Assembly (NCBI GenBank): GCA_018136815.1
Contig: CM030945.1
Location: 1 to 33,610, forward strand
DNA length: 33,610 nt
Direction of reading: 5' to 3'
DNA from: Isochrysis galbana
Lineage: Eukaryota > Haptophyta > Isochrysidales > Isochrysidaceae
Within the stretch, counting starts at the first letter, position 1; each line of letters opens with the position of its first letter. Shown piece by piece: positions 1-9,505 of this stretch. Position numbers and translations under genes: made by a program. Below the pieces are notes generated by a model that saw only the letters and a program-made list of their open reading frames with translations, had not been told where the DNA came from and did not search any database.

Positions 1-203
1 ATACGTGGTTAAAATGAGTGGGCGACCGAGCTATGACTAGTGGCTAGCCTACAAGGAGGGAACATAGAAACGCAGACAACTTCTAAAACAAAAAGGTCGA
101 TCGCGGATACGAAGGGGGCTGACCACCGCCATGCTCTCGCTGGAGGGCGGCGAGGCGGCGAAGGTCGGCCTGTCACAATGAATGGGTTATCGGTCGCCTG
201 TCG
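1..203. other. Unassigned sequence left of the element fragment
   Basis: No gene, repeat or RNA is recognisable here. The similarity to the retrotransposon leader/gag region stops at about 204, so this stretch is either the sequence into which the third element copy was broken or a diverged or deleted part of that copy. A short minus-strand open frame crosses the junction but does not continue the gag reading seen in copy 2. Confidence 0.4.
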
Positions 204-729
204 GTCGAGCGGAGCCGGAGGGCTCTGAGCCACTCCGTCGCGAGCGGCACCGGCGGCTAGCGCGGCGCTTTGCCCTCCTCCCCACCGGGAGTCGGGTGAA
301 TGAAATTCTGGACTGGGTCGGGCAACCCCATTTGGGTGTCTGGACGGGAACGAACGGCGAACGAAGGGCTGTGGGGCGGCGAGGCGCTCCTAGCGGCCCT
401 AGTGTGTTGGGTTGTAAGAGATTGTTAGACCTACAAAGAACTCTTCCCTCAGGGAGGGAGCCTAGCTGCTTGAGTGCAGCGACGCAGCGAACAACGACGG
501 ACAACGAGCTGAGAACAACAGGATACACCGACTCACGAACACACCGGAATCATTCACCCAAACAAGCAAATTATCAAGCAACCGCGACCCCAAATCACCG
601 ATAACTCAAACACGTCGCGAGAGACGAGAGAGAGAGAGAGAGCGAGAGAGAGAGAGACTCCGCAGCGACGGCCGGAGCGTGTCTCCGTTGTAACTTCCCA
701 CGTAGCGGAGAGTCCGAAGGGGAGCGTCA
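204..729 (-). pseudogene. Truncated third copy: gag N-terminal fragment plus leader
   Basis: This stretch matches 23983-24508, the leader and start of gag in copy 2, with scattered substitutions and small indels. Read on the minus strand it carries the segment with GSLPEGRVLCRSNNLL, which copy 2 also has, then loses the gag frame through a single-base difference near 350. It ends abruptly at about 204, so everything downstream (capsid, pol) is missing. A (GA)n-rich stretch at 627-658 lies in the leader, as in copy 2 (about 24411-24437). It abuts the LTR at 730-1505, which therefore acts as the 5' LTR of this fragment. No function is expected. Confidence 0.75.
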
Positions 730-1505
730 TGTCGCGCGACCACGGCGATCACTTTGGATACAGATCGCAACGAGATGTCTTCACGACGAATAAATCTTGC
801 CGTTGAGCGTGAACCTTCTAGACGCTTCTAACGAACAACCCTGAGTAGCAACCAAGGGGAAGAACACCAAAGGGGCCAAGGCTTGCATGTAACTTGCATC
901 AAGGGGAAAGATTCCCTCACCTAGGAGAGCGAACCTACACCGATCTCCAAGGGAGATGGCAAATTAAACCTCAAATCTTCGAGGCGGATAGAGCAACCGA
1001 CTCGCTCGCCAAAACCTTGACCGAGAAGAAAGAAGCAAGGACCTACAAGCCAAGGGTAGCGGACCTAGGGAATGTGAGAGGAAATTTCCGAACGCCAACG
1101 CGAACGCCAGAAGACAAGAAACCCTAACCAGGCTCAACAAAACCCTACGACGAACAGGCCTGGACGACAACGAAAGTTAGCAAGTCCAAGAAAGAACCGA
1201 ACCCAACAAGAAACGACAAGCCTTGCAGAAGCTAAACAAGCCTTCACAAGGTAACTCGAGAGCCTGAGACAAGCGCGCAGCGAGTGACAGGCGACCTGGC
1301 TCCTTTGGGTCAAGATTACCCGAAAGGAGGAAACCTGGAATCTAGACCTGACAAACAGGCTAGAAGGAACGAAACAAGAACTCGAATTCTAGATCGCTAG
1401 GACGAACCCTACCAACCTAGATGTACCTGAGCTTCACCGTGTGGCCGCACGGCGAAGGACCTGGAAATAAGAGCCTGGAATCGATCATCTAGGATGAATG
1501 CGACA
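730..1505 (-). repeat. LTR shared by copy 1 (as 3' LTR) and the left fragment (as 5' LTR)
   Basis: It is 776 bp and near-identical to 24509-25286. The plus strand starts TGTCGC and ends GCGACA, a perfect 6-bp terminal inverted repeat with the TG...CA ends usual for LTRs. The right edge is well supported: this copy and the 24509-25286 copy diverge exactly after GCGACA (here into the 3' end of copy 1, there into unrelated DNA). The left edge rests on the terminal motif only, because both copies continue into the same leader. The minus-strand sequence just after the LTR (TGACGCTCCCC here, GGACGCTCCCC in copy 2) should hold the primer-binding site, but I cannot match it confidently to a tRNA 3' end. 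Confidence 0.7.
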
Positions 1506-1847
1506 CCCCGACTAAGATCGAGACGTCTCCCGATGTCGAGCGGTGAACCTGGAAAACAGAGACCTGGAACCTGGAACCTGAGCTGACCAGAGGTCAGAAT
1601 CGGAACAAGAAGCAACGGAACATAGCGAGCGAAACGTGGAGACAAGAACACCCTTTGGATCCAAAGCGAGCACGAAATCGGCGGCTTTACGCGGCGGCCT
1701 CTTTTCGTACGCACTGCCCCACCACTTCTCCCTTTTACAGGAGCTTTGCTCGGGTGTTGCGCCGGGTGTAGAGCGCAGGCAGCACGCGTTCAGCACCTCC
1801 ATGATTCGCTCTTGAACTCGGAGCCCTAGCCGAGGCGTGGGGCTAGC

Positions 1848-2258
1848 CTAGAGGGACGGGTCCCTTACCCAAGACATGGGATCAACGAGATGGAGCCTGG
1901 ATCGAGTGCGCGAAGACGGCGCATCGAGAACGGGAGGAAGAGGAGTATCCCTGGCCGACGAAGAAGTTGCTTCCGGGGACTCAACATCTTCTGGACAAGT
2001 CTCTTCGACGGAGCGATCATAATCATCAAGCAAATCAGAACAACGACGGAGCAACTCGGAACGAGGCTCCCAGGTGGCTTCTCGAAGAGAATAGCCACGC
2101 CACTTCACGAGGTACTCGATAGAATCGCCATGGCTACGACGATCGAGCAACTTTTCAACGATGTACTCGTCGTCAGCCAGCGGCTCTTCATCAACGAAAG
2201 TATGATACGGCCGGAGGTTCGAGATATGCACCTCCTCCTTGACTAACCGGTTCTCCAA
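1848..2258 (-). CDS. Copy 1 Pol C-terminus with integrase tail and chromodomain
   Basis: This 136-residue frame holds the last part of the chromovirus integrase. Residues 1-28 finish the beta-barrel-like linker (LRPYHTFVDEE). Residues 29-80 form a chromodomain, visible as DEYIVEKLLDRR, YLVKWRGY and ATWEPRSELL, with the aromatic positions of the methyl-lysine cage (Y, W, and the W of WEP). In chromoviruses this domain is thought to guide integration to chromatin carrying particular histone marks, often H3K9 methylation. A Ser/Pro-rich tail follows and the stop is at 1848-1850. The frame joins the upstream integrase by a one-base shift near 2245 (the copy 2 sequence there has one more A), so it is the end of Pol and not a separate gene. 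Confidence 0.8.
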   Translation of the reverse strand: MENRLVKEEVHISNLRPYHTFVDEEPLADDEYIVEKLLDRRSHGDSIEYLVKWRGYSLREATWEPRSELLRRCSDLLDDYDRSVEETCPEDVESPEATSSSARDTPLPPVLDAPSSRTRSRLHLVDPMSWVRDPSL

Positions 2259-4270
2259 TCACGGAGTCGGTACCTAGTGTCGGACAGAGCCTCTACGACG
2301 CGGTAGGGACCCGAGTAGATGAATTGCAACTTGTTGGCATGGCCTGGTAATCGCATGCAGACGCGATCCCCAGGTTCGAAACGAGCTGGTCTTTGAGACT
2401 TGATGGTAGCGTCACGGACTGACTCAGCCTGAGCGGCTAGGGTAGCCTCGAGAGCGCTGGACCAAGAGAGGCGGAGGCTCGCATTGAGCCTGGATGCGTA
2501 CGAGCGAACGTCGGCGGACGCCGCCTCGAGAGCAGTTGGCGAAACGGACTTCGGATCAGAGAGTTGAGCGGGCAGACGCAGCTCACGCCCAAAGATCAAA
2601 GACGCTGGAGACCGGGAGGTAACACGACCGGAAGAAGCCCTCAACGAGAGGAGTAGGAACGGCAAATGGTCGACCCAATGGCTGCCACCCTCGTTCGAGG
2701 CGCGCATCAAACGATGAGCGTTTGCTGAGCGCGTTCGACGAAGCCTACACCTCATGTCGGTACGGCTCTGTACTCGACAAATCAGTCCCGGTGAGCTCCA
2801 GAATACGCGAAACAAGAACCGAACAAAGATTCGAACCGGCGTCGGTTCGAAGCTGCCTAGGGACTCCATAACGCGTCACAATCAAGCGGATGAACATGTC
2901 CAAGGCCACTCCGACGAGGATCCCCATTCGACGGCTCAGCCTCAATCCATCGAGTGAGCGAGTCGATGAAGACGACCAGCTTGTCGTAACCCGAGACTCC
3001 AGGCACGAAGTTGTGAGTGGGAGCCAGTGAGAGCACGTCGCAGTAGACCACATCAAAGGGGTAGGTACCCACGGAGAGACCGGAGGGCGACGCTAGAGCC
3101 CTAGGTAGCGGCTTGGCGAGGGTGCACTCGTGGCATTCCGGACGTAGGATGCAACGTCGGAAGACATGCCAGGCCAGTATACCCGAGTACGAAGAAGACC
3201 GGACATACGAGAAACTCCAAGGTGACCGGAGCGATCGTGGTAGGCAAAAGGTAGCGAGACCGCAACGAGGGCGGAACATAGAGCACTAGCGAGTCCGGGT
3301 CGGTGGAGTCAAGGACGGTGCGATAGTAGACGAGCCCATCGTGAACGACGAAACGGCGAAACATCTTGGATTGCTGAGCGGGAGCGGGAGCGACAGAACT
3401 GGAACACGAATCATCTTCGGCAATGGGGCCTGAGGCGGCGGCCGGCGGAGGCGACCCTTGGCCTGATGGCTCGTGATTGACCGTCTCTCCTGAGCCTAGG
3501 AGTGGCTCTACGAACGGATCTTCCGCCAGGGCCGCTCTCATCTCTTCGGAAGTCGGCGTACCCGGAGCCAAATAACTGGACTGGATGGCGGGCCCGGAAT
3601 CGGAGGCTCGACGACGAGATCGGTCCAAAGCTTGAAGCCCTCGCGCCGTAGCTACGGAGCGCGTGATGGCAGCCACCGGATGAGACCGTTCATGCTCGGC
3701 TAGAGACTCTGAGCCAGGCTCACGTACCGCTAACGACGCTGGGCCGGCGAGTGGTTCGTCTTCGTGTTCCGGCTCCAGGGATGCTAGCCGGGACAGCCCG
3801 TCAGCATCCTGATGAACAGCTCCTGGTTTATGTTCGACATCGAACCGGTACTCAGCCAACTTGAGAGCCCACCGAGTCAGCCGAGAGGCTGGCCCACCGG
3901 CTACTTGATCCTTCATGGTATGCAGCCATCGCAGCGCGGAGTGGTCGACGACTAACTTGAACCGACGCCCCCAAAGGTAGGGTCGCCAATTTCGGATTGA
4001 TTCCAGGGCAGCCAAGAGCTCAATCTCGGTCACCGTCCAATGGCGTTCGGCCGAGGTGAGACTGCGAGCGTAGTACCCAACGACTCGTTCACGGTTATCG
4101 TCTCCTAGCTGCGAGAGGATGCCGGCGATACCCAACTTGCTAGCCCCATCGGTCTTGACGATGAAGGGCCGATCATCCCTGGGTGGAGTCAAGACGGGCT
4201 CCGAAGTGATCGCTGTCTTGAGCTCTTGGATAGCTCGGCGACACTCCTCGGACTGGGACTCCTTTGCCAC
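2243..4270 (-). pseudogene. Copy 1 integrase and RNase H region, frameshifted
   Basis: The RNase H part (about 3785-4175) has the acidic positions in FIVKTDGASKLG, TEIELLAALES and VVDHSALRWL. It runs in frame into the integrase N-terminus (AQQSKMFRRFVVHDGLVYY), which shows that RNase H and integrase belong to one ancestral frame. A one-base loss near 3253 then breaks the HHCC zinc-binding region, and further indels near 3143, 2905, 2880, 2798 and 2715-2755 break the catalytic core. Core pieces can still be read in different frames: VVYCDVLSLAP, TDAGSNL and the downstream FLLLSLRASSGR. The region carries the marks of a DDE integrase but is not translatable as assembled. Confidence 0.8.
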
Positions 4271-5378
4271 GTCGCAGCCCTTCCGCGTGAGGCAGTGAGA
4301 GGAGCAGCCTTAGCGGCGAATTGGCGAATGAATCGACGATAGTAGGAGCAAAGGCCGAGGAAAGATCGAACCGCTTCCAAGGAGTTGATGGATGACGGGT
4401 CGATGTCGGCGACAGCTGCGACCTTCTTCGGGTCCATCTTGAGACCTTCCCTCGAGACAACGTGACCGAGGTACTCCGTAGAGGTGGCAAAGAAGACACA
4501 CTTGGACATCTTGCAGGTCAGGCCGGCCCACTCTAGCCGCTCGAGAACTAGGTCTAGCCGGTGAAGCATTTGCTCGAACGAAGCCTGTGCCCTGGCCTCT
4601 TCGGAAGGACCCACGCCCGTTGACCAGATGCCCACATCATCGAGGTAAGGCATGCAGATCTCCCACGCTAGCGCACCGAGAACGATGTCCATCAAGCGGC
4701 ACATGTAGGAGGGACCTGATTGGATGCCGAACGGTAGAAAGTTGAACTCGTATTTGCCGCGGTGGGTAGTGAAAGCGGTGATATGTTTGTGCGATTCTTT
4801 GATCGGGATGCCCCAAAAACCAGAGGCTAAATCGAGAGTACATAAAAGAGAGAACTGAGCGGCCCTTGGCCGGACGCTAGCCTATCAATAGCCTCTACAA
4901 TGAGGGGTAGAGGGCTATCCTCGACGCGTAGCTTGGCGTTCGTGTCGCGGTAGTCCACGCAGAATCGAACGGAGCCATCTTTCTTGCTGACCAGGACTAC
5001 TCGGGAAGCCCAAGCCGAATTTGACTTGCGAATAATGCCGGCGGCTTCCATCTTGGCTACCTCCTCTTCTATGATGAGCTCGCCTGCGCGGCCCACTCTA
5101 GACGGAGCATGCCGGTGAGGAACAGCGCCGGGGTTGAGTGGCAACTCCACCTCGAGAACGTGCGTATGGTTTGGAGCCCCCGGGTGCAACGCGAAAGCTT
5201 TGATGCGCCGGGCCAAGAGTTGGCGTACTTCTTCTCGTTGATCGTCGGAAAGAAGCCGGTCTGGATCGATGGTGGCTGAGTCGAGTAGAGATCGTTGCTC
5301 CTCGCTCAGCGCGGTGACAGGGTCACCATCCCCCTCGCTTCCAGTCGGAGTCCAGCCCCGGTGCAACTTGAAACGCAC
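4189..5378 (-). pseudogene. Copy 1 reverse transcriptase, two overlapping frames
   Basis: The N-terminal RT half (4827-5378) has VSKKDGSVRFCVDYRDTN and the C-terminal half (4189-4704) has the active-site motif MPYLDDVGIW (Asp pair encoded at 4636-4641) and EYLGHVVSREGLKM. A one-base loss near 4842 (ACATAAAAG here, ACATAAGAAG in copy 2) ends the first half early, and another near 4287 separates RT from RNase H. The protein sequence is otherwise almost that of copy 2, so the breaks are recent or are assembly errors in homopolymer-like runs. Confidence 0.8.
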
Positions 5379-5441
5379 CTGGAGCGAAGCTATCGGATGC
5401 AGAGACGGCAGGGTCAGCGCATGACCCGGTGTGGACGATCG

Positions 5442-6314
5442 TCACCGCGATGCGTGATCGTCCGTGGGCGTGACCACCGTGGGCATTACGAGAGGAGACG
5501 AATCGAGAGCCTCGCGATTTGGTAGGCGGTCGACCAGCATCGCGCAGTCCGAATGATCTCGGAGAGCTAGCGGAACCCTGACCCAGATGGTTGCGCGGTG
5601 GAAGGCAGGAATCGTCACCGCTTGCTCCGTGTAGAGAAGATATTCGGACGAGGTAGACGCCGGAGCTTTGGCCGCAAACTCGTCGGCAGACTCAAAGAGA
5701 GGTGTATAGAGTGGCTGCCTAGCATCAGCAGCAGCCTCACCCTCCGATCCGGCCGGGATCTCTCGTGTTGCCGTCGACCTCTCCAGAAAGTCGACAGTCA
5801 GCGGCTGACCGGGTGACATCGAGATAGCTCCGACGAAGCCGGAGTCCGCGACTGGGGGCGGCGCCGTGGAAACTCTGACTACACATTCGGAAAGGACTCT
5901 TGAAGAGTCTTCTGAATCGCCAGAGGCCGGACGGAGGCGGAGGCTTCCTTCCGAGCTCGCGGCGTCGAGAGAAATGGTAGCGGAGTGGGCGGCCAAAAAA
6001 TCGTTCCCGAGCAGAAGCATCGCGTTTCCTTCGATGACCGCGAACGAATGACGGAAGAGGCGACCGGACAAGGAGAAGACGAGGCTAGCCCGGCCCCTAG
6101 TGATGAGAGGAAGGCCGTCCGGCCCATGTAGGTTGGGGACGGTAGCGTCCGATACGCGTTCGACGCAAGCGTCTTCAGGTAGTCGATCGAGAAGAGCAGT
6201 GGTGATTACTGACGGGCCCGCTCCAGTGTCAGCCAGGGTGCTGTTCACCGTGAGGGCAACGTCCGGGAGAACGAACCCTTGAGCTGCGCGGTCGCCATCG
6301 GCACGGCAGACCAC
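5442..6314 (-). pseudogene. Copy 1 retropepsin and PR-RT linker
   Basis: This frame of 290 residues holds the aspartic protease. The catalytic ADTGAGPS is near its start (STLADTGAGPSVITTALLD), followed by the flap region and the second conserved strand MLLLGNDFLAAHS. The protease would cut the Gag-Pol polyprotein. The following segment (AVTIPAFHRATIWVRVPL and later VMPTVVTPTDD) is the beta-rich linker usual between protease and RT in Ty3/gypsy elements. A small indel near 5425 ends the frame before RT; in copy 2 it reads through. Confidence 0.8.
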
Positions 6315-6446
6315 GAGATCGCGGACATAGAGGCAGTGACGAGGGTAGAGCGGCGGCGGCGTGTCCGCGATAGATTCTACTGGAAGCGAGGTTCCGGCTC
6401 CGGGTGACGGGTGGTTGGATTGGAGGCTGGCCTGGACGGAGAAGAT

Positions 6447-7251
6447 TCATCGACGTGGGGCACTCGCTCGATAGCGGCGGCTACCGTCTGCGGCACGAAT
6501 GGTATTGAAGAGTGGGGATGCCTTTGCTGAACTAGAGGGGTTAGGCACGCCATCATAGCCTAGCCCTCGACGGTCCGTCGGATGCCGAGGTTGATCCATT
6601 TGGCGTGACCATTCCTTCTCCAGGGACTTCTGCAAGTCTGTCTTCGGAAGCTTCGACAACTCGGAAAACCGGCCGCACTGAGGCCCCTAGCGGCAGCCCC
6701 ATCGCAATACAGTGCCCGTGGAGTACCTCTCCTTCGGCGGCGTCGGAGGGCTTGGTCTCGAGGGTCTGCATGCTCCGGTGTTCTGGCATCTCGGGCGTGT
6801 CATCTTCTCCCGAGTCGGGCCCGACATCCCAGGTTTCGAGTGGCCTTTCGGCTACGAACGAATTGGTCAGTTCGGCCACTCCTCGTCGCCAGCCGTGAAG
6901 GAGGCGCTCGGAGATAGTGCATTGATGCCTTGAGAGCCCAGTCGAGACAAGATGGAGGTTCCGACGGCTCCGCAGCTGCCGCTTGCTCAGCGATTTCTTG
7001 GGCGATGGAAGGCGTGACATCCTGCCACCGATGGACCCCCGAAATTACATCACGGTCGAAGACCTGCCACTTGCTGCGGCGCTTCTTCACCGTGTTTGGA
7101 GGGCCTGGCGTTGTAGAGCGGTCCTCTATGGGCCACTCCCACGGCAGGAAGCGGTCTCCTTCCGCCTCGGCCTCGTCTTGCGATACGTTGTTTCCGAGTC
7201 CTCCTGATGAAGCAGGCGAGAAGCATCGGCAACGGGGCCTGCGTCCGGGAT
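6447..7251 (-). pseudogene. Copy 1 Pol linker between methyltransferase and protease, frameshifted
   Basis: It corresponds to about 18330-19135 of copy 2, where it is one open frame. Here it is spread over several short frames by indels near 6510, 6950, 7160 and 7205. Recognisable pieces are LPKTDLQKSLEKEWSRQMDQ and KKRRSKWQVFDRDVISGVHRW. I recognise no known domain in it. Its conservation between the copies suggests a real linker or a small unrecognised domain. Confidence 0.6.
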
Positions 7252-8969
7252 CACGACAACCGAATCAGACACTGGCGAACCGCTGGGAGGCGTGAGGTGA
7301 GAGCTAGAAGCTGCTTCGCCTCTCCCCTCCATGAACGAGCCAGAGCCGTCCTCGGCTCAGCCAGTTCGAAACCGGTCGAGCAAAGCGAAGGGCGTTCTCT
7401 CAAGCTGGCAGCTGCTTGGGAAATTGCCCAGTCCACCGTGAAGTCGAGCGAACGCGACGCCTTGGCTTCGCGCGCATAACGGCGCAAGACCGGCATCCAC
7501 TGGGCCGCCATTGCACCGGCAATGCCCACATAGGTGCGGCTGCGAAGGGCGCCACGGTGGGGCGACGGCGATAGATCCGCCATCGCGGATAGACGTCCCT
7601 CGACAATCTTCGAAGGCTGCAGGGGCGGGAGTGAAGCCGTCAGGTACAGGCCAGTTGCTTTTTGATGGCCCGTGCCGTGCTGCCACGGCTGCACAAACTG
7701 CCGCGGTCGCAACCCCCCGACTAAGGCGGAGGCTTCCGCGTGCATTCGAGGATTTTCGACGGCAACGAAAGGCGCGTCGGCGCTTGCCATGGCGAGGAAG
7801 ACTCTAGCGGCGGATTCGAGAGCCTGGCGTCGTCCCGGCTCCCGATCGAGCCACTGGCAACTCACCGCCGACAAATACGTGCACGGCGGATGCGCGACCA
7901 CGAGGTCCCAACCGAGGTTTTGAATGTGAAGAGCATCTCCGCAGAAGTGGGGAATGTAGTCGATCTCCGACGGTCGTAGATCGCACGTCGCGACGTGCGC
8001 TCCGGCGAGTAGGAACATCGAAGACACGACCCCGCTAGCTTCACCGACGACTAGAACGCGGGGTGGAGGAATCCCCTCGGCCGCGTCGAACGTCACGGCG
8101 TCGTGGATCGCCGCTAACTCAGCGCAAAGCTCGTCAAAATGCGTCGGCAGTACGGCAGAGGGTGATGAATGAGTGCTCGCGTGCGGCCGCCGCAAGGCTA
8201 GAGCAGCTTCGGCGAGATGGCGGGGCAAGATGACGGAGGAACCGCTAGCCCGGGCACGGGAGGCGGCTAACATTTGGAGCTCGCGCGTAGGGGCGCGGGC
8301 AGCTTCAGTAGACTTGGCGGCCGAGGAACAACCAACCACGGCGATCCGGTGGATGGCCTCGGCAGTAGAATTCAGGGGAGGGGTCGTCGCCCTGAAGTTT
8401 CGGTGGGCTAGACCTGAAGGGGGTTGGCTCCGGCGGGCGATCCCTGGAACAGGGATCCTCCGGAGAGCCGAGAGAAAGAGGAGACGCCGGCGTCCGTGTG
8501 GGGCGCGACGAGAGATCGTAATCGACGGCCCCTGCGTCTCCCGAGTCTGGGTGGCCACGGCGTGAGCGCGGAAAGCCGCAGCTCCCTTGGAACCTTCATC
8601 TTCATTGACTCCGGAAGCCGACCCTTCCGGGTCGGGAACCAGGTCAGAAACGAGAACAGGTGCAACTTCGAGACGAGAGAATGAACACGATGACGGAGAA
8701 ATATAACGAACCGGGGAGAGAGGTGAGGAGGAGGCACAAGTCTCCGCCTCCACTGCACGAGAACCTACGGTAGACAACGACAATTCGTCCGCAGAGCGGC
8801 TCCGGCTATGGCCCTTGGGAGAGAGGTCTCCAGTGGGGTCCCGCCGGGAAAGAGCAGAAACAGGTAAAGCAGCAACAACGTTTTCGGACGCGGCAGCGGC
8901 CACGTCGGACCTATCCATAGAACCTAGAGCAGAAGATGATACCGAGTCGACAGCCCTCGAGGGCTTCAC
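7251..8969 (-). CDS. Copy 1 Pol N-terminal part with phage-type cytosine methyltransferase domain
   Basis: This 572-residue frame has a Ser/Pro-rich N-terminus (locally out of frame with copy 2 between about 8390 and 8545 through two compensating indels) and then an intact methyltransferase domain (about 7473-8066). The domain shows a SAM-binding start RVLVVGEASGVV, an acidic/motif II stretch CDLRPSEID, GDALHI, the catalytic-loop-like VVAHPPCTYLS, VENPRMH, QPWQHGTGHQKATGLYL and, near its end, YVGIAGAMAAQW. These are the conserved blocks of small phage DNA cytosine methyltransferases. All match copy 2, so the domain has stayed intact while the rest of copy 1 has decayed or been misread. Confidence 0.75.
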   Translation of the reverse strand: MKPSRAVDSVSSSALGSMDRSDVAAAASENVVAALPVSALSRRDPTGDLSPKGHSRSRSADELSLSTVGSRAVEAETCASSSPLSPVRYISPSSCSFSRLEVAPVLVSDLVPDPEGSASGVNEDEGSKGAAAFRAHAVATQTRETQGPSITISRRAPHGRRRLLFLSALRRIPVPGIARRSQPPSGLAHRNFRATTPPLNSTAEAIHRIAVVGCSSAAKSTEAARAPTRELQMLAASRARASGSSVILPRHLAEAALALRRPHASTHSSPSAVLPTHFDELCAELAAIHDAVTFDAAEGIPPPRVLVVGEASGVVSSMFLLAGAHVATCDLRPSEIDYIPHFCGDALHIQNLGWDLVVAHPPCTYLSAVSCQWLDREPGRRQALESAARVFLAMASADAPFVAVENPRMHAEASALVGGLRPRQFVQPWQHGTGHQKATGLYLTASLPPLQPSKIVEGRLSAMADLSPSPHRGALRSRTYVGIAGAMAAQWMPVLRRYAREAKASRSLDFTVDWAISQAAASLRERPSLCSTGFELAEPRTALARSWRGEAKQLLALTSRLPAVRQCLIRLS

Positions 8970-9016
8970 AACTGATTGTTTACGAAACGAAGAGACCGAA
9001 GACGCGTCGAATCCAC

Positions 9017-9505
9017 CTAGCCCACCCCCTTGGGCAGGGCCGTCGGGGGTGAATCCAGGGATGAAGATGCGTCGAAAGACCTAGGAGAATTAGAAGAAAC
9101 CGAAGACAGCATAGTATCCGTAGAAATAGATTCCAAGAGGGGCAGCGAGCGAGAATCGGCCCCTAACATCCTAATAGCGTGCGGAGTAATAGAAGAACTT
9201 GTAGACGTACACGAATTTCGGAGAGTCGGGTCGCGACTATCTCCGGGGCAAACCTGTTTCCAGGAGCCCGGGTCAAGTGTCGACTCCGGCTTCCGAGATA
9301 GCCGTTCGGCGGGGGCTTCAGCCGGCGAGGCGGCTCCCACCGTCGAGGACTGAATAGAGCTAGAGACAGGGGGAGAATCGCCGCGTCGACAGCTCTTCTC
9401 CCCAAGCGGCGTAGGGATCGGATCGGGATGGTGGTGGTGGCGTTCAGGCCCACCGCCCGCGATGTTCTCCGCCAGGGTTTGAAGGACGGGGACCCCGCCG
9501 GACCC
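9017..9505 (-). pseudogene. Copy 1 start of Pol after the gag TAG
   Basis: It corresponds to 20900-21393 of copy 2. It contains the segment MGAASPAEAPAERLSRKPES and a Ser-rich stretch, and loses frame near 9045, where one G of a G-run is missing compared with copy 2. The bases around the TAG at 9506-9508 are identical in both copies. Confidence 0.65.
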
